Assembly: GCF_002018365.1 (NCBI RefSeq)
Contig: NZ_MVKX01000009.1
Location: 113,538-177,537 of the forward strand
DNA length: 64,000 bases
Direction: 5' to 3'
Source: Acinetobacter amyesii
Lineage (GTDB): Bacteria > Pseudomonadota > Gammaproteobacteria > Pseudomonadales > Moraxellaceae
The notes under the pieces are model-generated. The model had not been told where the DNA came from. It saw only the letters and a list, made by a program, of their open reading frames with translations, and made no database searches. Positions within the stretch are counted from its first letter, which is position 1, and every line of letters starts with the position of its first letter. Below, piece by piece: positions 55,059 to 64,000 of the stretch. Made by a program: the position numbers and the translations under genes.

Positions 55059-56399
55059 ATGCAAAAACCGATTTCTTTTAAAAAATTTATTCTTAAACAA
55101 ACTGTTAGTGCTCAAAAAATTTTGCAAGCGCTTGCACACTTGTCACATGTGATTTTTTTAGAAGATCAAAACCAACCTGTTATTTGCTTTTTGGCAAATC
55201 AATATCAGCAATTTAAGAATGCTGAACTTAAAACTTATGTCCGTACTCATTTAGATCAATATGAGGAATGTGATACTCAGCCCTTGCAAGATATCGCCAT
55301 CCACGATTTATGTTCAAAATTAGGCAGTGGGTTTTCTGGGGGCTGGGCTGGTTTTATTAGCTATGATTATGCAGCGCAACAACAGATTTCCCTGCATGCA
55401 AAAGTGCAACCTCGCTTGTTTTTGGGGCAATTTTCCAGTTTTTTAAAATTAGAAGATGATGGTTGGTATTTTTATAGTTCAGATCATTCTGCAGCTAAGA
55501 TTTACGACTACATTGATCAGTTCATTCAAACAAAGATCGCTCAAGATCGATTTAAATTAACGCAAAAATGTACTGCAAGATGGTCCAAGTCAGACTACTC
55601 CAAAGCCTTTGATCAAGTGCAGGAATATATTAAAGCAGGCGATTGCTATCAAATTAATTTAACCCAAGAGTTCACAGCTCAAGCAAACGGTTCACTCTTA
55701 GATACCGCTCAAGAATTTTGGTCACTGACTGATGCACCATTTTCAGGCTACTTACGTATTGATGATTTTGAAATTTTAAGTTGTTCGCCTGAACTTTTTA
55801 TAGATTTTAAGCCTGAACGCAAGATTATTACTAAACCAATCAAGGGCACGATGCCTCGCTATGAAGACCCAGTTTTAGATGAGCAGTCAAAACAACGGTT
55901 AAAATCATCTGAAAAAGACATGGCTGAGAATGTCATGATTGTCGATTTACTGCGTAATGATTTGAGTGTTTATGCTGAAACAGGTTCTGTAAAAACACCA
56001 AAACTTTTTGATATTGAAAGCTTTAATCAGGTGCATCACATGGTCAGTGAAGTTGAGGCCGTGCTGAAAACCGATGTAAACCCTTTTGAGGTTCTGATGT
56101 CAGCACTGCCGGGCGGTTCGATTACCGGCGCGCCTAAAATTCGCGCGATGCAAATCATTGATGAACTTGAAGGTGCTCCTCGCGGCGCCTATTGCGGCTC
56201 GATGGGTTATTTTAATCACGATGGCACGGGCTCTTGGAATATTTTAATCCGCTCTATTCAAAAATACCAAGATCAGGTTTCGCTGTGGGCGGGCGGCGGA
56301 ATCACCATCGCGTCAGATTGCGATGCAGAATATCAAGAATGCTTTGATAAAGTCGAAGCGATGCTGGATTTGTTAAACACGTGGTATACGGCAGATTAA
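55059..56399 (+). CDS. pabB: Aminodeoxychorismate synthase component I PabB
   Basis: Converts chorismate and ammonia to 4-amino-4-deoxychorismate for folate synthesis. At 446 residues it belongs to the chorismate-utilising family. The active-site Lys is in KPIKGTMPR (about residue 262), which with PIKGT identifies PabB rather than TrpE (PIAGT). LRNDLS, ALPGGSITGAPKIRAMQIID and RGAYCGSMGYF are also present. The start is ATG 55059. It is divergent from filA and has its own terminator. The glutaminase PabA is not adjacent. Confidence 0.95.
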   Translation: MQKPISFKKFILKQTVSAQKILQALAHLSHVIFLEDQNQPVICFLANQYQQFKNAELKTYVRTHLDQYEECDTQPLQDIAIHDLCSKLGSGFSGGWAGFISYDYAAQQQISLHAKVQPRLFLGQFSSFLKLEDDGWYFYSSDHSAAKIYDYIDQFIQTKIAQDRFKLTQKCTARWSKSDYSKAFDQVQEYIKAGDCYQINLTQEFTAQANGSLLDTAQEFWSLTDAPFSGYLRIDDFEILSCSPELFIDFKPERKIITKPIKGTMPRYEDPVLDEQSKQRLKSSEKDMAENVMIVDLLRNDLSVYAETGSVKTPKLFDIESFNQVHHMVSEVEAVLKTDVNPFEVLMSALPGGSITGAPKIRAMQIIDELEGAPRGAYCGSMGYFNHDGTGSWNILIRSIQKYQDQVSLWAGGGITIASDCDAEYQECFDKVEAMLDLLNTWYTAD

Positions 56400-56403
56400 A
56401 CAA

Positions 56404-56433
56404 AAAAAGCGATTCAATTGAATCGCTTTTTTA
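56404..56433 (+). terminator. Terminator of pabB
   Basis: Long perfect palindromic stem with T6; an AT-rich core of GCGATTCAA/TTGAATCGC. Confidence 0.88.
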
Positions 56434-56447
56434 ATGAATCACTCCCA

Positions 56448-56479
56448 ACCACCCTTTTTAAAAGGAGGGTTGGGCTAGA
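56448..56479. repeat. Imperfect hairpin, REP-like fragment
   Basis: A 31-base imperfect inverted repeat (CCCAACC...GGTTGGG outside, CTTTT/AAAAG inside) between convergent pabB and hisC. Similar in composition to the larger element between hisC and hisD, and may be a relic of the same family. Confidence 0.45.
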
Positions 56480-56505
56480 TTTACATTTAGCGGAGCTTGC
56501 AGAAA

Positions 56506-57603
56506 TCAAGCCAAAATATCGTTTTTAAGCGTATCCACAAGGCGCTGATTTTGTTCATCTGTACCAATGGTGATACGTAGGAATTGATTAATCCGCGGCT
56601 TATTAAAATAACGCACGATAATTCCGCGTTCGCGCAATTCAGCAGCCAACTCACCTGCATCTTTATTAGGCAATGATGCAAAAATAAAGTTTGCCGCAGA
56701 CGGCAATACCTTAAAGCCCAGCTCAGACAGCTGACCTACAAGTTTTTCACGGCTCGCAATCACCTTGGCATTTTGCGCTTCAAAATAGGCTTGATCCTCA
56801 AATGACGCCACGGCTGCTGCAATCGCAAAACGGTCCATCGGATAAGAGTTAAAGCTATTTTTTACCGCCTCAAGCGCTGCGATTAAATGCGGCTGTGCAA
56901 TCGCGAAACCGACACGCAAACCGGCAAGTGAACGCGACTTAGACGTCGTTTGACAAACCACAAGGTTTTCATATTTCGCAACCAAAGCCACAGCAGATTC
57001 CGCACCGAAATCGACATACGCTTCATCAATCACAACCACTGAATTCGGATTGGCTTGCAACACTTCCTCAATTGCAGACAAACCTAAAGCAATACTGGTA
57101 GGCGCATTCGGATTGGTAATAATGATGCCACCATTCGGCTGTTTATAGTCATCCACCACAATTTCAAAGTCATCGTTCAGCGGCAAAATTTTAGTATTGG
57201 CAGCTATACCAAAAAATTGGCTATATACCGGATAAAAACTGTAGGTAATGTCTGGATACAAAACCGGCAGCTCTTGCACAAAAAAGGCTTTAAAAATATG
57301 TGCCAGCACCTCGTCCGATCCATTGCCGACAAAAACCTGCTCAACAGGTACTTGCTGTTGTTTTGCAATCGCTTGCTTTAACTCTGACGCATCTGGATCT
57401 GGGTATAAACGTAAAACATCAGCAGAATTTACCAATACTTTTTGTACTGCTTCCACCACTTTTGGCGATGGCGGATACGGGTTTTCATTGGTATTGAGTT
57501 TTAAAATATTTTGGATTTTAGGCTGCTCACCCGGTGTGTACGGCTCTAATTCACGTACATCAGGGCTCCAAAAACGCATTTGTTCAGAGGTAATATTTGG
57601 CAT
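56506..57603 (-). CDS. hisC: Histidinol-phosphate aminotransferase HisC
   Basis: PLP enzyme of histidine synthesis converting imidazole-acetol phosphate to histidinol phosphate. It has 365 residues: [18 protein letters not shown] near the start, [23 protein letters not shown], and the PLP-binding Lys in [16 protein letters not shown]. Length and motifs are normal. It follows hisD on the same strand, with a 181-bp spacer holding a repeat element, so co-transcription across the repeat is likely but not certain. Confidence 0.96.
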   Translation of the reverse strand: MPNITSEQMRFWSPDVRELEPYTPGEQPKIQNILKLNTNENPYPPSPKVVEAVQKVLVNSADVLRLYPDPDASELKQAIAKQQQVPVEQVFVGNGSDEVLAHIFKAFFVQELPVLYPDITYSFYPVYSQFFGIAANTKILPLNDDFEIVVDDYKQPNGGIIITNPNAPTSIALGLSAIEEVLQANPNSVVVIDEAYVDFGAESAVALVAKYENLVVCQTTSKSRSLAGLRVGFAIAQPHLIAALEAVKNSFNSYPMDRFAIAAAVASFEDQAYFEAQNAKVIASREKLVGQLSELGFKVLPSAANFIFASLPNKDAGELAAELRERGIIVRYFNKPRINQFLRITIGTDEQNQRLVDTLKNDILA

Positions 57604-57620
57604 TTTATTTTGCTCTTTTT

Positions 57621-57741
57621 AACCCTCTCCTAACCTCTCTTGCACTTCGCTTTAAAGGAATCCTTAAAGCTCGTTCAGGGAGAGGAATATTCATTTTATG
57701 AGATTTCCCCTCTCCTTTCAGGAGAGGGTTAGGGAGAGGTT
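57621..57741. repeat. REP/MITE-like intergenic repeat between hisD and hisC
   Basis: An element of about 120 bp bounded by near-identical inverted ends (AACCCTCTCCTAACCTCTC at 57621-57639 and its approximate complement at 57722-57741). Inside are a perfect 8-bp hairpin (57708-57715 with 57721-57728) and a near-palindrome at 57650-57669. There is no coding capacity. The CTCTCC/GGAGAGG composition is typical of dispersed repeats in Acinetobacter and other bacteria. Confidence 0.65.
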
Positions 57742-57784
57742 TATAGTTTTGGAAAACTAAGTTTTTCACCTAGTCTATATTTTA

Positions 57785-59074
57785 TTACTGGTAACGATAT
57801 CTCGCAGATCTCGCATGCGCATCTAAGTTTTCCTGCTGCGCCAATGTATCAGCCGTTTTCGCTAAAGTTTTCACGCCATCTTCAGAACACATGATTAAAC
57901 TTGAACGCTTTTGGAAATCATATACACCGAGCGGTGATGAGAAACGCGCTGTGCCGGAGGTTGGCAACACGTGGTTTGGACCTGCACAGTAATCACCAAT
58001 GGCTTCCGGTGTATAACGCCCCATGAAGATCGCGCCGGCATGGCGGATATCTTCAGCCATTTCCTGCGCTTGATCTAAGCACAGCATCAAATGCTCAGGT
58101 GCAACTTGGTTAATCAATTCAGCGCCTTCAGCACGGTCTTTGACTAAAACTAATGCACCACGGTTTTCGATTGAAGTGCGCGCGATTTCCGCTTTAGGCA
58201 ATGCTTCTAAATGCTTTTCAATCCATTGCACTACTTGATCTAAAAGTTCTGCATCTGGCGTAATAAATACCGCTTGAGCCACAGTGTCATGTTCCGCTTG
58301 TGACAATAAATCCATTGCCAGCCATTCAGCATTGTTTTGACCTTCGGCATAGACCAAAATTTCGGATGGCCCTGCAATCATATCAATACCGACTTGACCA
58401 AATACCGCACGTTTTGCTGCCGCAACAAAACGGTTGCCCGGGCCAGTAATTTTATCCACAGATGGGATGGTTTCTGTGCCGTAAGCCAATGCTGCAACCG
58501 CTTGCGCGCCGCCAATGGTAAATACACGGTGTACGCCGGCTAAGTAAGCTGCTGCCAAAACCAATGGATTTAAATCGCCATTCGGCGCAGGTACCACCAT
58601 AATAATTTCAGGCACACCAGCAACATGCGCAGGTACAGCATTCATCAATACAGAAGACGGATAAGAAGCTAAACCACCAGGCACATAGATACCCACACGG
58701 TCCAGCGGTGTGACTTTTTGACCAAGGGTATTGCCTAAAGCATCTACATAGGTCCAGCCGTCTTGCTTTTGCGCTTGGTGGAATTCACGAACACGGTTCG
58801 CAGCAAGTTCTAAGGCCTCGCGCACTTCTGAACTTAAACCCTCAAATGCTGCTTTCAGCTGTTCTTGTGTCAGCTCTAATTCTGAGAATTGATGCGCTGG
58901 ATGTCGATCGAACTGCTGTGTCAATTTAAGAACATGAGCATCACCATGCTGACGAACATCAGCAATGATTTGGTCAACGGTTTTTAAAAGTTCTGGATCA
59001 TTCACAGTTTCAAAAGCCAACAAGTCAGCAAAAGCTTGCTTGAAGTTTTGATCTTGAGTCGATAAACGTCGCAT
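57785..59074 (-). CDS. hisD: Histidinol dehydrogenase HisD
   Basis: Last enzyme of histidine synthesis, oxidising histidinol to histidine in two NAD+-dependent steps with zinc. It has 429 residues with YVPGGLASYPSSVLMNAVPA, VDKITGPGNRFVAAAKRAVFG, DMIAGPSEILVYA, DLLSQAEHD (zinc and catalytic region), APEHLML and GPNHVLPTSGTARFSSPLGV. ATG 59074 begins the conserved MRRLSTQD; the upstream GTG adds only four residues. A terminator separates it from hisG, so hisD-hisC may have its own promoter in the 59075-59232 stretch. Confidence 0.97.
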   Translation of the reverse strand: MRRLSTQDQNFKQAFADLLAFETVNDPELLKTVDQIIADVRQHGDAHVLKLTQQFDRHPAHQFSELELTQEQLKAAFEGLSSEVREALELAANRVREFHQAQKQDGWTYVDALGNTLGQKVTPLDRVGIYVPGGLASYPSSVLMNAVPAHVAGVPEIIMVVPAPNGDLNPLVLAAAYLAGVHRVFTIGGAQAVAALAYGTETIPSVDKITGPGNRFVAAAKRAVFGQVGIDMIAGPSEILVYAEGQNNAEWLAMDLLSQAEHDTVAQAVFITPDAELLDQVVQWIEKHLEALPKAEIARTSIENRGALVLVKDRAEGAELINQVAPEHLMLCLDQAQEMAEDIRHAGAIFMGRYTPEAIGDYCAGPNHVLPTSGTARFSSPLGVYDFQKRSSLIMCSEDGVKTLAKTADTLAQQENLDAHARSARYRYQ

Positions 59075-59232
59075 CAATTTACCCACAAGGTAATCTATTG
59101 GAAAAGATTAGTTTACCTGTTTTACTGCAGCTTGTGGACATCTATCGCATGTGTTCATGTGGAGTTTTATTGAAAATAACTTTCGTTAAAATTGGTGAAA
59201 ATACAGTTTTATCATTATTTTTCAGTTTTCAT

Positions 59233-59261
59233 AAAAAAAACCGCCCAAATTTGAGCGGTTT
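59233..59261 (-). terminator. Terminator after hisG
   Basis: A stem of about 12 bp (59238-59249 with 59250-59261, effective loop AAATTT, one G-T pair) followed on the minus strand by a T run. It closes the murA-hisG unit. Confidence 0.78.
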
Positions 59262-59288
59262 GATCAGCATAGCTAGAAACTTAACAAC

Positions 59289-61249
<1,961 letters not shown>

Positions 61250-61252
61250 TTA

Positions 61253-61504
61253 TTAAGCTCCGAATAAGCTTGCTTTGCGCCATTCTTCTTTGGTCATTGC
61301 ACGAATTGTTACTGCATGTACTTCACCGCTGGCAATGTAGGAGTTCAAAGGTGCATAAACAGATTGTTGACGAGCAACAGGACGTTTGCCTTCAAATTGA
61401 TCATCGACGATGCGTAGATCAAATTTGCCGCCTTGCCCACTAACTGCAACCTCAGCTTCTGGAAAAGCAGCTTTTAAAATTTCAGTGAGCTGTTCACTAT
61501 TCAT
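61253..61504 (-). CDS. ibaG: BolA-family protein IbaG
   Basis: Small protein of 83 residues with a BolA/IbaG fold that partners monothiol glutaredoxins in iron-sulfur trafficking and affects acid and envelope stress. Diagnostic parts are the short N-terminal helix, the FDLRIVDDQFEGKRPVARQQ turn, and the conserved His in EVHAVTIRAMTKEEW. It sits 6 bp upstream of murA, the classical place of ibaG (yrbA). Two adjacent ATGs (61507, 61504) are possible; the second is the better fit. Confidence 0.92.
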   Translation of the reverse strand: MNSEQLTEILKAAFPEAEVAVSGQGGKFDLRIVDDQFEGKRPVARQQSVYAPLNSYIASGEVHAVTIRAMTKEEWRKASLFGA

Positions 61505-61596
61505 CACAAGACCCCATATAGGACTAACGGTGTAAAACCCGTCATTTTACTATAAATCTAAAAAATAATTCATTAGTCACATACATTATATATATA

Positions 61597-61625
61597 AAAA
61601 AAGAGGTTATAAAAAACCTCTTTTT
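61597..61625 (-). terminator. Terminator after hpf
   Basis: 9-bp stem (61600-61608 with 61615-61623), 6-nt loop, T run on the minus strand. It separates rpoN-hpf from ibaG-murA-hisG. Confidence 0.82.
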
Positions 61626-61639
61626 GTACAATTTACAAT

Positions 61640-61972
61640 CTAAACCGTTAAAGGCATATAAATGAGCTGCATTTTTCGATGTTTATGTAATTGTTTTTTT
61701 AATTTTTCAGACAATTTTTTGATCGAGGTATACATATCATCAGCGCACGCTTGCGCAAAAAGTTCTGTCCCAGGTAATCGTATAATCGCTTCCGCAATAT
61801 GATTATCACTACCTTTTTTTGAACGTTTATCAACTTGATGATCTTTAGTCAGTTTGACTTGCATACTATTAACCTGATCTAAATGTTTGGTCATTTCCGC
61901 AAATTTAAGACGAATATTTTCTTCTATTGCTGGCGTAATTGTTAAATGATGGCCACGAATTGTAATCTGCAT
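61640..61972 (-). CDS. hpf: Ribosome hibernation-promoting factor HPF (short type)
   Basis: Binds the 30S decoding region and protects idle ribosomes in stationary phase. From ATG 61972 it has 110 residues, all in one S30AE domain: MQITIRGHHLTITPAIEE, VKLTKDHQVDKRSKKGSDNH, DDMYTSIKKLSEKLKKQLHK. It lacks the long-form dimerisation domain. The longer frame adds five residues (MRDRI) that are not family-like. It follows rpoN, its usual neighbour. Confidence 0.94.
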   Translation of the reverse strand: MQITIRGHHLTITPAIEENIRLKFAEMTKHLDQVNSMQVKLTKDHQVDKRSKKGSDNHIAEAIIRLPGTELFAQACADDMYTSIKKLSEKLKKQLHKHRKMQLIYMPLTV

Positions 61973-62084
61973 AATTCTATCCCTCACCTTCTTTCAGGAC
62001 TGGAAAAGTTCAAGCCGAATCATCCAACTCAATATGCGAAGCATACATTTACACAATCAGATCATTTCGGCCATTCCTTATATA

Positions 62085-62120
62085 AAAAAGAGATTCATTA
62101 TTTCGTCATAATGAACCTCT
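62085..62120 (-). terminator. Terminator after rpoN
   Basis: 13-bp stem with one G-T pair (62089-62101 with 62108-62120) followed by T6 on the minus strand. It sits between rpoN and hpf, so hpf probably has its own promoter in 61988-62085 or relies on readthrough. Confidence 0.75.
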
Positions 62121-62141
62121 AGAATAGTCAGATTTTCAAAT

Positions 62142-63596
62142 TTAGATCAACACTTTTCGCTCTGAAGATGATGGAATATGTAACGATTCACGATACTTCG
62201 CAACCGTACGACGAGCAACATCAATACCTTCTGCATTAAGCAAAACTGCAATTGCATTATCAGACAAAGGTTTACGTGTATTTTCTTCAGCAATGAGTTT
62301 TTTAATTTTTGCACGAATTGCAGTCGAAGACGCTTCACCACCAGACGATGTCCCAACATGACTTGAGAAGAAATATTTCAACTCAAATAATCCACGTGGT
62401 GTGAGCATATATTTATTTGTGGTTACACGGGATACTGTGGATTCATGGAGTTCCACTTCTTCCGCAATATCACGCAGTACCAAAGGCTTCATTGCCTCAG
62501 GCCCTTGTTCAAAGAATGCTCGTTGATGCTCCACAATACAAGTTGCCACTTTTAATAAAGTTTTATGTCGTTCATCAATGCTTTTAATGAAATTCTTAGC
62601 TTCAAGCATTTGATTACGTAAATATTGATTGTCATCACTTTGATCTGCACGCTTGATCATATTGGCATAAAAAGAATTCACTCGTAGTTTTGGCATTACA
62701 TCAGGATTTAATTGAACCAACCAATGTTCATTCTTTTTTAGGACCACAACATCTGGAATTTGATAGTCTGAATCTTTATCTTCAAATTCTTGCCCTGGAT
62801 GTGCTTTTAATGTCTTTAATAAAGAAATGGCAAGTTTAAGTTGTTCCGTATTTAAACCGGTTTGCTTAATCAACTTTGGTAATTCATTGGTAATCAGCAA
62901 CTCATAATTTTTTAATAATAAAATAGCTTCATATCGATATTCGATATGCTCAGGAAGATTTTCAACTTGTACCATTAGACATTCAGCAAGATTGCGTGAG
63001 CCTACGCCAACAGGATCTAGACGTTGAATATGTTTTAAAACCACCAAAACTTCGTCATCTTCGACTTCTTCTTCATAATCCATAGAGTCTAAAAGATGCT
63101 GAACAGATTGGGTAATTTCATTTAAGTCACAATCTAAAAAACCTTTGTTATCTAGTGCATCGATAATACAGTGCGCAATTAATTTATCGATCATAGAAAA
63201 GTGTAAAAGATTAACTTGCTCAAGCATATGTGCTTGTAAACTTTGATGCCCCTGCCGATTATCTTCGCGCTCTTCAAACTCAGCAGCACCTAAACTTGTG
63301 GGTTGATGCGTATAAACATCATCCCACTCTGTATCCACTGGTAATTCATCAGGCAAATGATCGGCATTTAATTCATTGGTTAAGTCTTTATTTTCCCTTT
63401 CTTGTTCTTGTAAGCTATTTAAACTTTCAACGGTATTTTGTTCTTCAACTTTCTCTAATAGAGGATTACTGTCGAGTTGGATTTGAATTTCTTGTTCCAA
63501 TTCCATACTTGAAAGCTGTAATAAACGAATTGCTTGTTGTAATTGAGGTGTTAATGATAAGGAATTGGCAACCTTTAACCCCATCGCTAATTTCAT
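62142..63596 (-). CDS. rpoN: RNA polymerase sigma-54 factor RpoN
   Basis: Alternative sigma factor recognising -24/-12 promoters and needing AAA+ activators. It has 484 residues: Gln/Leu-rich region I (SLSLTPQLQQAIRLLQLSSM), an acidic region II (about 60-115), the core-binding domain (about 120-270) and the helix-turn-helix (VELHESTVSRVTTNKYMLTP). The RpoN box ARRTVAKYRE is near the C-terminus. It is complete. Its upstream neighbour here is the end of an rRNA operon; the usual lptB is not seen next to it. Confidence 0.97.
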   Translation of the reverse strand: MKLAMGLKVANSLSLTPQLQQAIRLLQLSSMELEQEIQIQLDSNPLLEKVEEQNTVESLNSLQEQERENKDLTNELNADHLPDELPVDTEWDDVYTHQPTSLGAAEFEEREDNRQGHQSLQAHMLEQVNLLHFSMIDKLIAHCIIDALDNKGFLDCDLNEITQSVQHLLDSMDYEEEVEDDEVLVVLKHIQRLDPVGVGSRNLAECLMVQVENLPEHIEYRYEAILLLKNYELLITNELPKLIKQTGLNTEQLKLAISLLKTLKAHPGQEFEDKDSDYQIPDVVVLKKNEHWLVQLNPDVMPKLRVNSFYANMIKRADQSDDNQYLRNQMLEAKNFIKSIDERHKTLLKVATCIVEHQRAFFEQGPEAMKPLVLRDIAEEVELHESTVSRVTTNKYMLTPRGLFELKYFFSSHVGTSSGGEASSTAIRAKIKKLIAEENTRKPLSDNAIAVLLNAEGIDVARRTVAKYRESLHIPSSSERKVLI

Positions 63597-63830
63597 TAAT
63601 AACTCCCCCTATAATTAACCGCACTTTATAAGCAATTTTTATGCCGTTTTATTTTTTATAGCATAATTTTAAAGATAACGCCCGATTTTTTGTCTTTTTT
63701 AGACTCATTATTCAGCTAATTTATTCTTTTATTAGGAACGATTCATCTTATAAATGAATTATTTAATTAGATTTATTATTAGTTTTACTCTATTTCCCTC
63801 TCCATTTTTTTTCCCTTTTCTCCTTGCATA

Positions 63831-63863
63831 AAAAAACACCCCCTGAGATATCAGGGGGTGTTT
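63831..63863 (-). terminator. Terminator of the rRNA operon
   Basis: Perfect 13-bp stem (63834-63846 with 63851-63863), GATA-type loop and a T run at 63831-63836 on the minus strand. It follows the 5S rRNA 3' end by about 10 bases. Confidence 0.93.
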
Positions 63864-63873
63864 CGAATAATGA

Positions 63874-63987
63874 GCTGGCGATGACTTACTCTCACATGGG
63901 TAACCCCACACTACCATCAGCGCTAAGAGGTTTCACTTCTGAGTTCGGGAAGGGATCAGGTGGTTCACTCTTGCTATTGTCGCCAGC
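63874..63987 (-). rRNA. rrf: 5S ribosomal RNA (end of an rRNA operon)
   Basis: On the minus strand the sequence has the 5S hallmarks: the terminal helix (GCTGGCGA pairing with TCGCCAGC), the loop-A/B segment CCACCTGATCCCTTCCCGAA, the loop-C CTCAGAAGTGAAAC, and loop E/D segments ending with AGAGTAAGTCATCGCCAG. About 114 nt, full length. 23S rRNA should lie to the right, beyond the window. Confidence 0.95.
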
Positions 63988-64000
63988 ACAACTGTTATGG

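Overview
The window is about 64 kb of chromosomal DNA from a gammaproteobacterium, almost certainly an Acinetobacter (Moraxellaceae). The evidence is low-to-moderate GC, the gene orders smc-zipA-ligA and murA-hisG-hisD-hisC, an rpoN-hpf pair, and above all a complete fil gene cluster (filA-filF), which I know only from Acinetobacter and relatives. Nearly all of it is core genome. I see no phage, transposase, integron, CRISPR array or tRNA. A complete 5S rRNA gene at the right edge is the end of an rRNA operon that enters from beyond base 64000.

Layout. 1-4142 (minus): a probable operon of an OprB-type sugar porin, a TonB-dependent receptor closely resembling E. coli YncD/PqqU (uptake of the cofactor PQQ) and an Old Yellow Enzyme cut by the window edge. 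4532-8731: mutM, a parvulin, a gamma-glutamylcyclotransferase-like gene with an apparent C-terminal frameshift, mscL and typA. 8905-12839 (plus): a xanthine/uracil-type permease, rsmC and lysP. 13087-20428 (minus): ligA, zipA, smc and a GntR regulator with a likely operator upstream. 20576-24568: a TauE/SafE exporter, birA, coaX, a lipoprotein, and an RBBP9-like hydrolase lacking its catalytic serine. 24848-28940: ffh, ypjD, a cold-shock protein and dusC.

28998-36803 is the stress and metal part: SseB-like and NERD proteins, ogt, and two tandem SMR guanidinium exporters preceded by what reads as a guanidine-II (mini-ykkC) riboswitch. A copper operon follows: a His/Cys-rich exported protein, copA, and copB with a 9-bp tandem repeat. 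Next comes a 595-bp intergenic region with five DnaA-box-like 12-bp repeats beside rpe. 37049-46408 holds housekeeping enzymes (M48 peptidase, DUF898 protein, S-formylglutathione hydrolase, C13 peptidase, rsmJ, uppP, tsaB, gamma carbonic anhydrase, two NUDIX hydrolases).

46477-54803 is the fil cluster. Its combination of a beta-rich exported subunit, a C39-type peptidase and a FapF-like outer-membrane barrel resembles the Pseudomonas Fap functional-amyloid system, and I consider it the most interesting system here. 55059-63596 returns to biosynthesis and regulation: pabB, hisC, hisD, hisG, murA, ibaG, hpf and rpoN.
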